64,000 nt of DNA, taken from assembly GCA_947259485.1 (NCBI GenBank), contig CAMYLU010000016.1, positions 1 to 64,000 on the forward strand. Direction: 5' to 3'. Origin of the DNA: an uncultured Gammaproteobacteria bacterium (GTDB lineage Bacteria; Pseudomonadota; Gammaproteobacteria; GCA-001735895). Position 1 is the stretch's first letter. Each line of letters begins with the position of its first letter. The notes under the pieces are model-generated. The model was not told the DNA's origin, made no database searches, and saw only the letters and a program-made list of their open reading frames with translations. The position numbers and the translations under genes are program-made. Shown here piece by piece: positions 44,201 to 53,610 of the stretch.

Positions 44201-46246
44201 ATGCCGGCAAACGATATAAACCAATGGATGTCCGTCTTGCTCGACCAATTGGAGTCCAGTCGGCAGCGTCAACTGGTCGCGTTGCAGGGACCACAATCCT
44301 GGTGTGACGAACAATATAAAAAACTGTTCGAGGTGGATGCATCGATGCAGCTGCTGTCAAATAGAAAGCTCGACCCAGCTGCAACCCCTTTTAGCAAGGC
44401 CGACGCCTGTCTCGGTGGCGAGGCCCGGCTGGTGGTGCTGGATCTCTTCGATGGATTTAATGCCGATGTGTTATGTATCGCCGCCGGGCTGGTGCGGTCA
44501 GGTGGGGTTCTATTGTTATTGTCTCCTCCAGTCAAAGACTGGAATTTACAAACTGATCGCTATGGCCGCTGGCAGGATGAAAAGCCATCCTTGAGGGCGC
44601 GCCTTGTCGAATATTTTTACTATTCGCTTGAACAGGATGAGGAAATTGGAATCCTGGTGACCCCGGATTTTGACTTCAGCGCAATAGAATCTTTGCCCGA
44701 ACTAAGGGTGTTACAGCAAACTCCGATCGAACAGGGACACAGCGCCGGCCAGGCGCAGTGCCTGCAGCAAATCGAGCAATGGGTACTAAGCGGGCAAAAT
44801 GGAGTTGCCTTGATCAATGCCGAGCGTGGTCGCGGCAAGAGTACCTGCCTGGGACTGTTGCTAAAACGCTTGCAGGCAAGCTGCCGGATACTGGTATCGG
44901 CGAACTCGAAACAAATCTGCGCACAGCTGTTGCGACTGGTGCCGGATGCTGAATTTGTAGCGCCCGATCGACTTTTACAAAATCGCCTCGAAGCCGACCT
45001 GCTGATTATCGATGAGGCTGCGATGATTCCCCTGCCGATGTTACGTCAATTAACCAGGCTTTACCCGAGACTGGTGATGGCAACGACCAGTGGTGGATAT
45101 GAGGGCACCGGACAGGGATTTATGCTGCGATTCATCGCGGCCCTGGATGCGCAGAAGCTGATGCGACTCAGCCTGGATAAGCCGGTGCGCTGGTGCCAGG
45201 GGGATCAGCTGGAGGCCTGGCTCGACCGCACGCTGATGTTGAAGGCAGACAAGCTCGATTCCCCGCCGGCTATGGAAGCGGGGGCCTGCGAGATGCAGTT
45301 ACTGAAGAATCCCGGCGATCCCGATAATTTTCCGCAGTTACGGCAGGTTTACGCATTGCTGAATACGGCACACTACCGCACCAGGCCTTCGGATTTGCGC
45401 ATGTTGATGGAAAATCCTGACCTATTGTTGGTCGTCGCGTGCCAGCAGGATGTTGTTGTCGGCGCTGCATGGCTGAATATCGAGGGTGGATTCGACGATA
45501 AATTGTGCGCCGAGATTTTTCTCGGCCGCCGCCGACCGAGGGGGCATCTGCTGGCACAGATGCTAACCGCCCAGGCGGGCCTGAAAAATTTCGCCGGGTA
45601 CCGGGGTTTACGCGTGCAGCGCATCGCCGTGGCCGAAACCCATAGACGTCTTGGTATTGGGACCCGGCTGCTGGAATATGCGCTGCGCTATGGACAGGAA
45701 AATTCCATGGATTACCTGGGCGCGAGCTTTGCACTTGACCCGCAAACCCTGTGTTTCTGGCGGCAGGCTCGATTCTCACTGGTGCATGTCAGCTACGCCC
45801 AGGGAAAATCGAGCGGCGATCAATCAATCGTCGTATTACGTTCAATCACAGCAGAGATCGATGTTGAAATCGATTTATTACAACAGCGAATTCAGCGACA
45901 ACTGCCAACCTGGATGACGCAGTTCCTGCAAAATATGAGTGCCGATCAAGTTTCGTCGCTGTTGCGTTTTGCCGGTTTTGATACTTCGATCGACGACCAT
46001 GAGCAGCTCGAAGTCGAAGCTTTTACCAGGGGTCACAGGGGATTCGAACACTGTTTTGCCAGCCTGCAAAAAATCGTTATGCGGTGCGTCGCGCAATCAT
46101 CCGGTGTACCTGATAGCCTGCTGATTGAAAAGGCGATTCAGAACCGGGACTGGGATTTGCTCGAACGGGAATCGGGTTCAGAAGGGCGTAAAACTTTGCA
46201 ACAGCGCTTGCGCGGGCAGGTCGATGCCCTGTTAAAAGGCTGCTAA
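44201..46246 (+). CDS. tmcA: tRNA(Met) cytidine acetyltransferase
   Basis: The 681-residue enzyme makes N4-acetylcytidine at the wobble position of elongator tRNA-Met. It has an N-terminal TmcA domain, an ATPase module with Walker A ERGRGKSTCL and Walker B LLIIDEAAMIPL, and a GNAT acetyltransferase domain (RIAVAETHRRLGIGTRLLEYA). ATG 44201 is the preferred start since earlier in-frame ATGs run into the DUF1244 gene; no strong ribosome site decides. Confidence 0.93.
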   Translation: MPANDINQWMSVLLDQLESSRQRQLVALQGPQSWCDEQYKKLFEVDASMQLLSNRKLDPAATPFSKADACLGGEARLVVLDLFDGFNADVLCIAAGLVRSGGVLLLLSPPVKDWNLQTDRYGRWQDEKPSLRARLVEYFYYSLEQDEEIGILVTPDFDFSAIESLPELRVLQQTPIEQGHSAGQAQCLQQIEQWVLSGQNGVALINAERGRGKSTCLGLLLKRLQASCRILVSANSKQICAQLLRLVPDAEFVAPDRLLQNRLEADLLIIDEAAMIPLPMLRQLTRLYPRLVMATTSGGYEGTGQGFMLRFIAALDAQKLMRLSLDKPVRWCQGDQLEAWLDRTLMLKADKLDSPPAMEAGACEMQLLKNPGDPDNFPQLRQVYALLNTAHYRTRPSDLRMLMENPDLLLVVACQQDVVVGAAWLNIEGGFDDKLCAEIFLGRRRPRGHLLAQMLTAQAGLKNFAGYRGLRVQRIAVAETHRRLGIGTRLLEYALRYGQENSMDYLGASFALDPQTLCFWRQARFSLVHVSYAQGKSSGDQSIVVLRSITAEIDVEIDLLQQRIQRQLPTWMTQFLQNMSADQVSSLLRFAGFDTSIDDHEQLEVEAFTRGHRGFEHCFASLQKIVMRCVAQSSGVPDSLLIEKAIQNRDWDLLERESGSEGRKTLQQRLRGQVDALLKGC

Positions 46247-46270
46247 CATGAATCAACGATCGAGGTTTAT

Positions 46271-46810
46271 ATGCCGCAGCAAATAGTTGATTTCTGGTTT
46301 TCAGATGCAACCCGGAAACTCTGGTTTAACTCGACCCCGGAATTTGACCGGGAATTATGCGAGCGCTACCAGGATACCTGGGAACAAGCTAGAAGGGGTG
46401 AGCTTGACCACTGGATGCAAACCGGGGAGGGCTGCCTCGCGTTGGTGATTATTCTCGACCAGTTTCCGCTGAACATGTTTCGCGGCAGTGCGCAAAGCTT
46501 TGCCAGCGAAGGCCAGTCGCGTGATGTCGCAACCGCCGCAATCGAGCAGGGATTTGATAAAACGATGCCCGCGGAACAACGTTCCTTTCTTTACATGCCA
46601 TACATGCACAGCGAAACGCTCGAAGACCAGGAGCTGGCGTTACAATTGTTTGATCAGCCCGGACTCGAATCCAACCTGCGTTTTGCAAAACATCACCATG
46701 CGATCATCGAAAAGTACGGGCGTTTTCCGCATCGTAACGCCGCTCTAGGCAGGACCAGTAGCGATGCTGAAATCGAATACCTGAATTCCAGCAAAGCCTT
46801 CACCGGCTAG
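46271..46810 (+). CDS. DUF924 family protein
   Basis: The 179-residue product matches DUF924: IVDFWFSDATRKLWF at the start, LVIILDQFPLNMFRGSAQSFA in the middle and ERSFLYMPYMHSE-like (QRSFLYMPYMHSET). These all-helical proteins of unknown activity are widespread. It follows tmcA by 24 nt and overlaps no other gene; cotranscription with tmcA is likely. Confidence 0.9.
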   Translation: MPQQIVDFWFSDATRKLWFNSTPEFDRELCERYQDTWEQARRGELDHWMQTGEGCLALVIILDQFPLNMFRGSAQSFASEGQSRDVATAAIEQGFDKTMPAEQRSFLYMPYMHSETLEDQELALQLFDQPGLESNLRFAKHHHAIIEKYGRFPHRNAALGRTSSDAEIEYLNSSKAFTG

Positions 46811-46819
46811 GATAGTTTG

Positions 46820-48157
46820 ATGCTTGAACAGCTACATCGGTATATCTGGAGCTATGACGCTAGCGATGCTGACGCAGCTCACTCGCATTGGCGGCATTTT
46901 CTGCAAATAGTCGTCGTGGTTGGCCGTGACCTGATGGATGGCATGATCACCCTGCGTGCGATGAGTCTCGTTTATACCACGCTGTTATCCATGGTGCCCT
47001 TGCTGGCCGTCAGCATCTCGGTATTGAAAGGATTCGGGGTTCACGATCAGTTGGAGCCAACCCTCACCAACATCCTGGCTCCCCTGGGCGAGCAGAGCGT
47101 TGAGATCAGCGCGCATATTGTCGGTTTCGTCGACAACATGAAAATAGGTGTACTCGGTGCGTTAGGTTTAGGACTGCTTATATACACCGCGGTTTCACTG
47201 ATTCAAAAGATTGAAGCGGCGTTCAATTATACCTGGCGATTGCAGAACAACCGTAGCCTGATGCAACGTTTCAGCGATTACCTCAGCGTTATTATGGTGG
47301 GTCCGGTATTGTTGTTTTCGGCCGTGGGTATAACGGCTTCGCTCGGCAGCAACCAGATTGTTGAATTCCTGAACACGCTTCCTTATATGAACGACCTGCT
47401 GCGGCTAATGGGAAAGGTATTGCCCTTCCTGTTAGTTATCGCCGCCTTCACCTTCGTTTACATGCTGGTGCCAAACACCCGGGTAAAATTTCGTTCGGCA
47501 TTTTACGGGGCCGTCATCGCAGGTGTTTTATGGCAGATAAGCGGCATTCTTTTTACTTCGTTTGTGGGTGGTTCTACCAGTTATACGGCAATTTATTCAG
47601 GTTTCGCAATCGTGTTGGTATTCATGATATGGCTTTACCTGAGCTGGGTTATTCTGCTGATCGGAGCCAGCATCTCGTACTATTACCAGAATCCCGAGCA
47701 GCTCAAGCTGGAACAGATTGACTTCCATATGAGCGGACGCATGCGAGACCAATTGGCCTTGCAGGCGATGGTTAACATCGCTCGCGCCCATGACAAGCAG
47801 TCGGACCTGATTCCCAGCCTTGAAAATCTCGCCAGTTACCAACAGGTACCGGTGAGTGCACTTAAGCGCATGCTGGATGCGTTGCAAAACGATGGACTGG
47901 TTCAGGTTTCGGCACAGAATCCACCGCTTTACTTGCCGGCTGTTTCATTGCAGCGTATAAAACTCGCAGATATTCTACGCAGTGCGCGTGCTGCTGAAGA
48001 CGATGGCCGGACCGACAGCTGTCGAAGCGATGCAGCGGTGTCAAATTATCTGAAGGAACTCGAACAGAAGCTCGAAGCACAGTTGGGTGAGGAATCGCTG
48101 GTCGATTTTCTGAAAAAATTCGAGGATGATTCCAGGCATGAAGATAGTCTCGTTTAA
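46820..48157 (+). CDS. YihY/BrkB-family inner-membrane protein
   Basis: The roughly 445-residue protein has the YihY/UPF0761 core: about six membrane segments within residues 40-290 (TLRAMSLVYTTLLSMVPLLA), then a cytoplasmic winged-helix-like C-terminus (LASYQQVPVSALKRMLDALQNDGLVQ). The old annotation ribonuclease BN for this family is wrong. ATG 46820 is chosen over the TTG three bases earlier. Function is unsettled; some members act in envelope homeostasis. Confidence 0.88.
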   Translation: MLEQLHRYIWSYDASDADAAHSHWRHFLQIVVVVGRDLMDGMITLRAMSLVYTTLLSMVPLLAVSISVLKGFGVHDQLEPTLTNILAPLGEQSVEISAHIVGFVDNMKIGVLGALGLGLLIYTAVSLIQKIEAAFNYTWRLQNNRSLMQRFSDYLSVIMVGPVLLFSAVGITASLGSNQIVEFLNTLPYMNDLLRLMGKVLPFLLVIAAFTFVYMLVPNTRVKFRSAFYGAVIAGVLWQISGILFTSFVGGSTSYTAIYSGFAIVLVFMIWLYLSWVILLIGASISYYYQNPEQLKLEQIDFHMSGRMRDQLALQAMVNIARAHDKQSDLIPSLENLASYQQVPVSALKRMLDALQNDGLVQVSAQNPPLYLPAVSLQRIKLADILRSARAAEDDGRTDSCRSDAAVSNYLKELEQKLEAQLGEESLVDFLKKFEDDSRHEDSLV

Positions 48158-48962
48158 CGTGAATAGCGTGCGCCAGCGTCTGCATCAATTGCAGAGCGTG
48201 GTCGATAAGCACTCACCGGAATTTATCGGTCTGCAGGAAACCAAGGTGCAGGACCACGAATTTCCCCTCGACGCAATCGCCGAAATGGGCTACCAGATCA
48301 TCTATGCAGGGCAGAAAACCCACTACGGCGTTGCACTGATGTCACGCTGCCCCTGCGTCGATCCCTGCTATGGTTTTCCAGGAGATGCGGAAGATGCGCA
48401 AAAAAGATTCATTGGTGGTGAATATCAACTTGATGGAAAATCGGTACTGGTTTTCAATGGTTACTTTCCACAGGGTGAAAGCCGTGATCACCCGGTTAAA
48501 TTTCCAGCAAAGCAGCGGTTTTATAGTGACCTGATTCAATTCCTGGGAGCTTATGATATGACACGCTCGAACTTGATCGTGATGGGCGACTACAATATCG
48601 CCCCGCAAGACCTGGATATTGGCATCGGCGCAGATAATGCCAAACGCTGGCTGAAAACCGGCAAAACCAGCTTTCTGCCCGAGGAACGCGTTTGGTTCCA
48701 GCAACTGGAGGCGCTTGGCTTACACGACGGTTTCCGGCTGTGTCATGCCGATACCGCCGATCGTTTTAGCTGGTTCGATTATCGTAGCCGCGGATTCGAA
48801 GCTGAACCGAAACGGGGTCTGCGCATCGATCATCTGCTGGTTTCGGAACAACTCAAGTCCACGGTAATCGGTGCCGGGGTAGATTATGATATCCGCGGAA
48901 TGGAAAAACCTTCCGATCATGCGCCGACCTGGATCGAACTAAACCTTGCTGACCGCGTCTGA
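48138..48962 (+). CDS. xthA: Exodeoxyribonuclease III family AP endonuclease
   Basis: A 274-residue endonuclease/exonuclease/phosphatase fold enzyme acting in base-excision repair. Motifs in order: SFNVNSVRQRL, LQETKV, NGYFPQGES, GDYNIAPQDLDIG, RIDHLLVS and SDHAPTW, all active-site positions intact. The start ATG 48138 gives the family N-terminus and overlaps the YihY gene by 20 nt. Confidence 0.93.
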   Translation: MKIVSFNVNSVRQRLHQLQSVVDKHSPEFIGLQETKVQDHEFPLDAIAEMGYQIIYAGQKTHYGVALMSRCPCVDPCYGFPGDAEDAQKRFIGGEYQLDGKSVLVFNGYFPQGESRDHPVKFPAKQRFYSDLIQFLGAYDMTRSNLIVMGDYNIAPQDLDIGIGADNAKRWLKTGKTSFLPEERVWFQQLEALGLHDGFRLCHADTADRFSWFDYRSRGFEAEPKRGLRIDHLLVSEQLKSTVIGAGVDYDIRGMEKPSDHAPTWIELNLADRV

Positions 48963-48998
48963 TTGTAAGCCGCCGTTATAACTAACCAGGAGTTACTC

Positions 48999-49622
48999 AT
49001 GTTTGGCAGACCAACCACTATTCCATCAGCAGACCAGGCTTTGCCTGGCCGCAGCGAAGCGATTCAATTCGATCCGATGCATGTTGTCCTCGGAACCTCG
49101 ATGGTAGAGCCTTTTCCGGAAGATTGTGAACAGGTAATTCTGGGCCTCGGTTGTTTCTGGGGCGCCGAACGCAAATTCTGGAATCTTCCCGGGGTTTATA
49201 CCACCGCGGTAGGATACGCCGCCGGTCACACGCCTAACCCGAGCTACCAGGAAGTGTGTACCGGTATGACCGGGCATAACGAAGTCGTGCTGGTGGTATA
49301 TCACCCAGTTCAAATCGACTTCGCGACCCTGTTGAAGACGTTCTGGGAGTCGCATAACCCGACCGAGGGCATGCGCCAGGGCAATGACATGGGAACCCAG
49401 TATCGGTCGGGAATCTACTACTGCAATGATAGTCAGCGTGAGGTTGCGCAGCATAGCCTCGAACAATATCAACACAAACTCCGCGCCGCGGGCCATGCGG
49501 CGATCACCACCGAAATATTACCGGCTGGTCCGTTCTATTATGCTGAGGATTATCACCAGCAGTATCTGGAAAAGAATCCGGCTGGCTACTGTGGCCTCGG
49601 CGGGACCGGGGTATCCTGTTAG
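48999..49622 (+). CDS. msrA: Peptide-methionine (S)-S-oxide reductase
   Basis: The 207-residue MsrA repairs oxidised methionine in proteins. The catalytic cysteine is in GCFWGAER (residue about 52) and resolving cysteines are in the C-terminal [12 protein letters not shown]. The N-terminal extension of about 45 residues before the core is as in E. coli MsrA. AGGAG precedes ATG 48999. Confidence 0.95.
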   Translation: MFGRPTTIPSADQALPGRSEAIQFDPMHVVLGTSMVEPFPEDCEQVILGLGCFWGAERKFWNLPGVYTTAVGYAAGHTPNPSYQEVCTGMTGHNEVVLVVYHPVQIDFATLLKTFWESHNPTEGMRQGNDMGTQYRSGIYYCNDSQREVAQHSLEQYQHKLRAAGHAAITTEILPAGPFYYAEDYHQQYLEKNPAGYCGLGGTGVSC

Positions 49623-49646
49623 AAGGCTTGTTAAAAAGATCGCTTA

Positions 49647-49674
49647 AGTCCGCAATAATTCTAATTATTGGACT
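49647..49674 (+). terminator. Hairpin after msrA, weak terminator candidate
   Basis: AGTCC/GGACT and AATAATT/AATTATT form a bulged stem, followed by ACTATTATAAAT rather than a U run. It may end msrA transcription or be part of the promoter of the next gene. Confidence 0.35.
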
Positions 49675-49714
49675 ATTATAAATAGATCGAAATCCAGCCA
49701 ATCTGGCCCTTGCT

Positions 49715-49942
49715 ATGACGAAAATAGGCGTTAGTCGATCCCAGGCTGTGGGGTCGGCTGCATTCTTTACGGCGGCAATATTATTTTCCTCAGGGACGGT
49801 GCTTGCTGCCGATAAGCCACTGCAACTTGACAATTGTGGGCCGCAAGCGGTTGCGTCAGAGCACGATGTGGGAAAACTGGTCCGGGTTCACGGTACAAAA
49901 ATTAAAATGCCGGATAAGGATTATCCCCACGTGATCGAGTAG
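49715..49942 (+). CDS. Small secreted protein upstream of the PAS-GGDEF-EAL gene
   Basis: I do not recognise it. The 75-residue product has a signal peptide (residues about 1-32, ending TVLAAD) and a roughly 43-residue mature part with one cysteine (LDNCGPQ). It ends 4 nt before the start of the large c-di-GMP sensor, so the pair is translationally coupled, and the small protein may reach that sensor's periplasmic domain (inference). Confidence 0.6.
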   Translation: MTKIGVSRSQAVGSAAFFTAAILFSSGTVLAADKPLQLDNCGPQAVASEHDVGKLVRVHGTKIKMPDKDYPHVIE

Positions 49943-49946
49943 ACAA

Positions 49947-52685
49947 TTGCTCTCGCGACTCTACAGTTTTAAATTCATTATCGGTTTTGCCCTGCTCTGG
50001 CTGGGTGCACTGGCCTATGGTTTGGCGATTTATAGCACCCAGGTGTATCGCGACCAGGCAATCGAGTCCCAGATCATATCGATCCAGTCATTGCTCGAAC
50101 ATGAAAGCAGGGAAGCCATCCAGCGGCTTTACGATGACCAGGAAGAATTTGCCCTGAAGTTACAAAGTGAAGCGCTATTTTTAAAAGCCCTTGAACAGCG
50201 TGATGTTGTCACGATGGAGGCCTTGCTACAGGAAACTTTAAACCGTAGACAGGTATCCGCGGGCCTGTTGAATTTGAAGTCAATTATTGTGCGCGATCTT
50301 TCGGGTGAAATTTTTGCGCAAAGCTCCGATGATGGCCTTAACGGGTACGCCGGTTGTCCCACGGTGCTGGAAACGGTTGTCGGGTCATTAATACGCTTGT
50401 CAAAACCGAAGTACTCGCTATGCAATTTCGATGACCAGCTATATAGCGAGGTTCTGGTGCCGGTCGGTGCCCCGGAGCCGAAGGCTTACCTGCATATAGT
50501 TGCATATGCGATCGATGGCCTGAAAAGTGTAGAAAGGAATACCGGGGTCCCGCTAAGAATAATCCACGGTACTGGAGACAGCCTCTACCAATCGGATAAC
50601 TGGGTGAATTTCACGGCGGGTACGCATTTATATCCGAGCTATAAACTTTTTGCCGACGATGCATTTCTCGGCGCTACCATCAGCGCTTCGATTGACCAGG
50701 AACCTATTATCGAACGGTTGCGCGAAACGGAAACGAGTTTCTTCATCATAACCACGATCGCAACCGTTTCGGCCTTGGTGCTGGTACTGATTCTGCTGAA
50801 TCGGGCCTTTATGCCGATGAACAAGTTACGTAACTCGGTGGGTGCATTGTTAACCGGGAAATATGGGTCAATCAGCGAAGAAAAATTGCCCAGTGAGTTA
50901 AAAGACCTGGTCGTCGCTTATAACGAAATGGTAGAAGGTCTGGAGATGGAAACCATCTCCAGGCGGCAAATCGAGGAAAAGTTGCGCTCGGAGAAAGATT
51001 TCATCTCCACCACGCTCGATTCGATTACCAACCCGGTAATTGTTATCGACTCCAAGGACCGCATAAAACTGGTTAACCCGAGTGCCGAAAAGTTGTTTGG
51101 CGACAGGGAGCCCGAACTGATCGATACCTCGATTCATGAAATTCTGATCCTGTATGCAAATCGACAAACCACGCGCATTGTTGACCTGAACCAGTTGCTA
51201 AGTCGCAAGCTCTCAATCAGCTCGATGTTTTTTTATGATCCCGATCGCAATCTTGTCGAACTTGAGTTTTCGGCATCCCCGATGATCGACATGGAAGCAG
51301 AGGATGTTGGTTTTGTAATTATTCTCAAGGATGTATCAGAGGACCGCAAGTTACGCCGTAAACTGAATTACGAAGGCAGCCACGACCAGCTTACCGGGTT
51401 TCTTAATCGCAACGCATTTGAACAAAAATTTGAAGGCCTTGTGACCGAGGATAGCAACACCACGGTTCAGCACGTGTTTGCCTACCTCGATGTCGACCAG
51501 TTCAGAGTCGTCAATGAAACCTGCGGCAGTGCCGCCGGTGACCTGTTGTTGAAGCAGATCAGCACCATGATCAAGAAGCATGTGCGTAAATCTGACATAG
51601 TAGCGCGTTTAAGTGGCGATGAATTCGGCATCATCATGCCCTTTTTCGAAATGGAGCGCGCCCTACAGACCATTCAGAAAGTTATTATCGAGATACAGCA
51701 TTCGGGATTCATCTGGAATGACCAGGAGTACCAGGTAACGGCGAGTATCGGGGTAATGGCCTTTGGACGGATGAGTGATGAATATGCCGAGTTTTACTCC
51801 AAGGTCACGACCGCCTGTTTCCTGGCCAAGCAAAACGGTGGTAATCAATATCACTTCATCGATGAAAACGATGAAAAAGTCATGGCGCAGCAGGTATCCA
51901 TGGAATGGGTTACCGGCATCATGGAGGGCTTTTCCGAGGATCGCTTTTGTCTCTATGTGCAACCCATCGTTTCAATCGACAAGGACGAGCAACATACCCA
52001 CTACGAGGTCCTGATCCGTTATCGGGGTTCTGATGGCACCATTATCTCACCCAATGATTTTCTACCGCCCGCGGAACGTTATAACCTGATCGAACGCATC
52101 GACAGCTGGGTTGTCGGCAGCGTTATCGAATGGCTGGAACAGCACCAGGAAAAAATGCGCGAGGTGATGTTTTCGGTGAACCTTTCGGGACGCAGTATCG
52201 GGTCCACTACCTTTCACAATTTTCTGCATGATTCGCTGGCCTCGAGTAACATTAATAAGAGTTCATTGTGTTTTGAAATTACCGAAACCGCGGTAGTCGA
52301 CAATGTCGAGCGTTCGGTAGAATTTATCAATTCGATCAAGCAACTGGGCGCCAAGTTTTCACTCGATGATTTTGGAACCGGGTTATCCTCGTTCAGCTAT
52401 CTCAAGCAGTTCCCGGTGGATTACCTGAAAATCGACGGCGAATTTGTGCGCGATATTCTCGAAGATGACAAGAGTTTCGTGTTCGTGCGCTCGATGACCG
52501 AAGTAGGGCACGCGCTGGAAATGGAGGTGATTGCCGAGTTCGTCGAGTCGGATACGATGTTCGATAAGCTGCGCGAGGCCAATGTCGATTACATCCAGGG
52601 CTATACGGTCGGAAAACCGGTTGCAATAGAAACCTTGCTGGAAGATCTCGATAAACCCGATACCAAGAAAGTCGGATCGCTTTAA
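49947..52685 (+). CDS. Membrane sensor with periplasmic domain, HAMP, PAS, GGDEF and EAL
   Basis: The 912-residue protein has two membrane helices (residues about 8-28 and 265-288) enclosing a periplasmic sensor, then HAMP (about 290-340), PAS (about 350-460; STTLDSITNPVIVID), GGDEF (SGDEF site, RLSGDEF) and EAL (EVL site with DDFGTG). The [GS]GDEF form can be active, and E is retained in EVL. The start is TTG 49947, directly after the preceding small gene. It probably turns c-di-GMP over in response to an envelope signal. Confidence 0.9.
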   Translation: MLSRLYSFKFIIGFALLWLGALAYGLAIYSTQVYRDQAIESQIISIQSLLEHESREAIQRLYDDQEEFALKLQSEALFLKALEQRDVVTMEALLQETLNRRQVSAGLLNLKSIIVRDLSGEIFAQSSDDGLNGYAGCPTVLETVVGSLIRLSKPKYSLCNFDDQLYSEVLVPVGAPEPKAYLHIVAYAIDGLKSVERNTGVPLRIIHGTGDSLYQSDNWVNFTAGTHLYPSYKLFADDAFLGATISASIDQEPIIERLRETETSFFIITTIATVSALVLVLILLNRAFMPMNKLRNSVGALLTGKYGSISEEKLPSELKDLVVAYNEMVEGLEMETISRRQIEEKLRSEKDFISTTLDSITNPVIVIDSKDRIKLVNPSAEKLFGDREPELIDTSIHEILILYANRQTTRIVDLNQLLSRKLSISSMFFYDPDRNLVELEFSASPMIDMEAEDVGFVIILKDVSEDRKLRRKLNYEGSHDQLTGFLNRNAFEQKFEGLVTEDSNTTVQHVFAYLDVDQFRVVNETCGSAAGDLLLKQISTMIKKHVRKSDIVARLSGDEFGIIMPFFEMERALQTIQKVIIEIQHSGFIWNDQEYQVTASIGVMAFGRMSDEYAEFYSKVTTACFLAKQNGGNQYHFIDENDEKVMAQQVSMEWVTGIMEGFSEDRFCLYVQPIVSIDKDEQHTHYEVLIRYRGSDGTIISPNDFLPPAERYNLIERIDSWVVGSVIEWLEQHQEKMREVMFSVNLSGRSIGSTTFHNFLHDSLASSNINKSSLCFEITETAVVDNVERSVEFINSIKQLGAKFSLDDFGTGLSSFSYLKQFPVDYLKIDGEFVRDILEDDKSFVFVRSMTEVGHALEMEVIAEFVESDTMFDKLREANVDYIQGYTVGKPVAIETLLEDLDKPDTKKVGSL

Positions 52686-52999
52686 GCGGCCGTTCCCAGT
52701 TCACCTGGCGAATTATGCAACGCGCGCAAGCCAGGGTATTTATCCTGTTGTAACGACCTCTCCTGATCCTGATCGGTAAGTAAACTGATCACCTGTTTGT
52801 AGCCTGCTACCGGTCTGAAAATACTCGTGTCGGTAGTTCAATTCCACCACTGGCAGATAAAAGCTGGCACTCAGAATCGATTTATCAGAGTCAGCTAACG
52901 ACCCGAAACAGACATTAATTGTGAAAGTTGAGAGCTCATTTGTGATTTGAGTTGATTTGCGTCATTTCGGATCTCGGGTAGCAATTCCATACTTGACTC
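52686..52999. other. Intergenic, possible gene remnant on the minus strand
   Basis: No full gene is seen. On the minus strand an open stretch from about 52835 to 52682 encodes a plausible C-terminal tail (for example VISLLTDQDQERSLQQDKY) without a clear start; it may be a remnant or chance. The last 60 bp serve as leader of the barrel-like gene at 53000. Confidence 0.3.
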
Positions 53000-53563
53000 A
53001 TGCAAAACATCTTCCTTGCTATTTTTTTACTATTAATAATCGGCATCGCCAAAGCTGAATTATTTTTTGAAGGTAGCATCGAGGGTGGAGGTGAAACCTT
53101 TGCCACCGCTGAGAGTAGCAATGATTTTTACTCGTTTGACGATGATTTAAATATTGGTGGCGGAACAAAAGTGGCCATTGGCATTCAAAATATGGTTGGG
53201 GAAGAAGCACTAGGGTCACTGTCTCTGGCTTTGGGATATATTTGGGACCGCATAGATGCAGACAATGGTGATGCCGATTTCAGCACAGTTACGTTTGATG
53301 TGATCTACATCCGCCATTTTAATAAGCATCGGTTGGGCATTGGTGCCAGTTATCACATAGGTCCCGAGTATGAGGAAGATATTGATGGATCTATCCCTTT
53401 TGATCTCGACTTTGACGACTCTCTTGGTTTCATCTTGAAATATGGCTATGAGATAAATCAGGGATTACAGATAGGTGCACGTTACACCGTAATGGAGTAC
53501 GAATTTAATGATATTGATGTGGATGCGGACAGTTTTGGATTATTTCTGTCTAATGGGTTCTAG
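53000..53563 (+). CDS. Predicted small outer-membrane beta-barrel protein
   Basis: The 187-residue product has a signal peptide (residues 1-19, ending IAKA) and alternating strands with Gly/aromatic turns, ending SNGF with a C-terminal phenylalanine. Acidic loops (DADNGDADF, EEDIDGS, DIDVDADS) could face the surface or bind calcium. Resembles OmpW/OmpA-type eight-strand barrels in size only; no family is claimed. Base composition is lower in GC than upstream genes. Confidence 0.7.
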   Translation: MQNIFLAIFLLLIIGIAKAELFFEGSIEGGGETFATAESSNDFYSFDDDLNIGGGTKVAIGIQNMVGEEALGSLSLALGYIWDRIDADNGDADFSTVTFDVIYIRHFNKHRLGIGASYHIGPEYEEDIDGSIPFDLDFDDSLGFILKYGYEINQGLQIGARYTVMEYEFNDIDVDADSFGLFLSNGF

Positions 53564-53610
53564 CATAACTGCAGAATTTGATTTCAGTAACCAGTATAAT
53601 CTGGCTATAG

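Noticed and set aside
48485-48494. GTGATCACCC inside xthA as a member of the GTGATCAC regulon
   Set aside because: It lies within a housekeeping coding region far from any promoter and reflects codon sequence.
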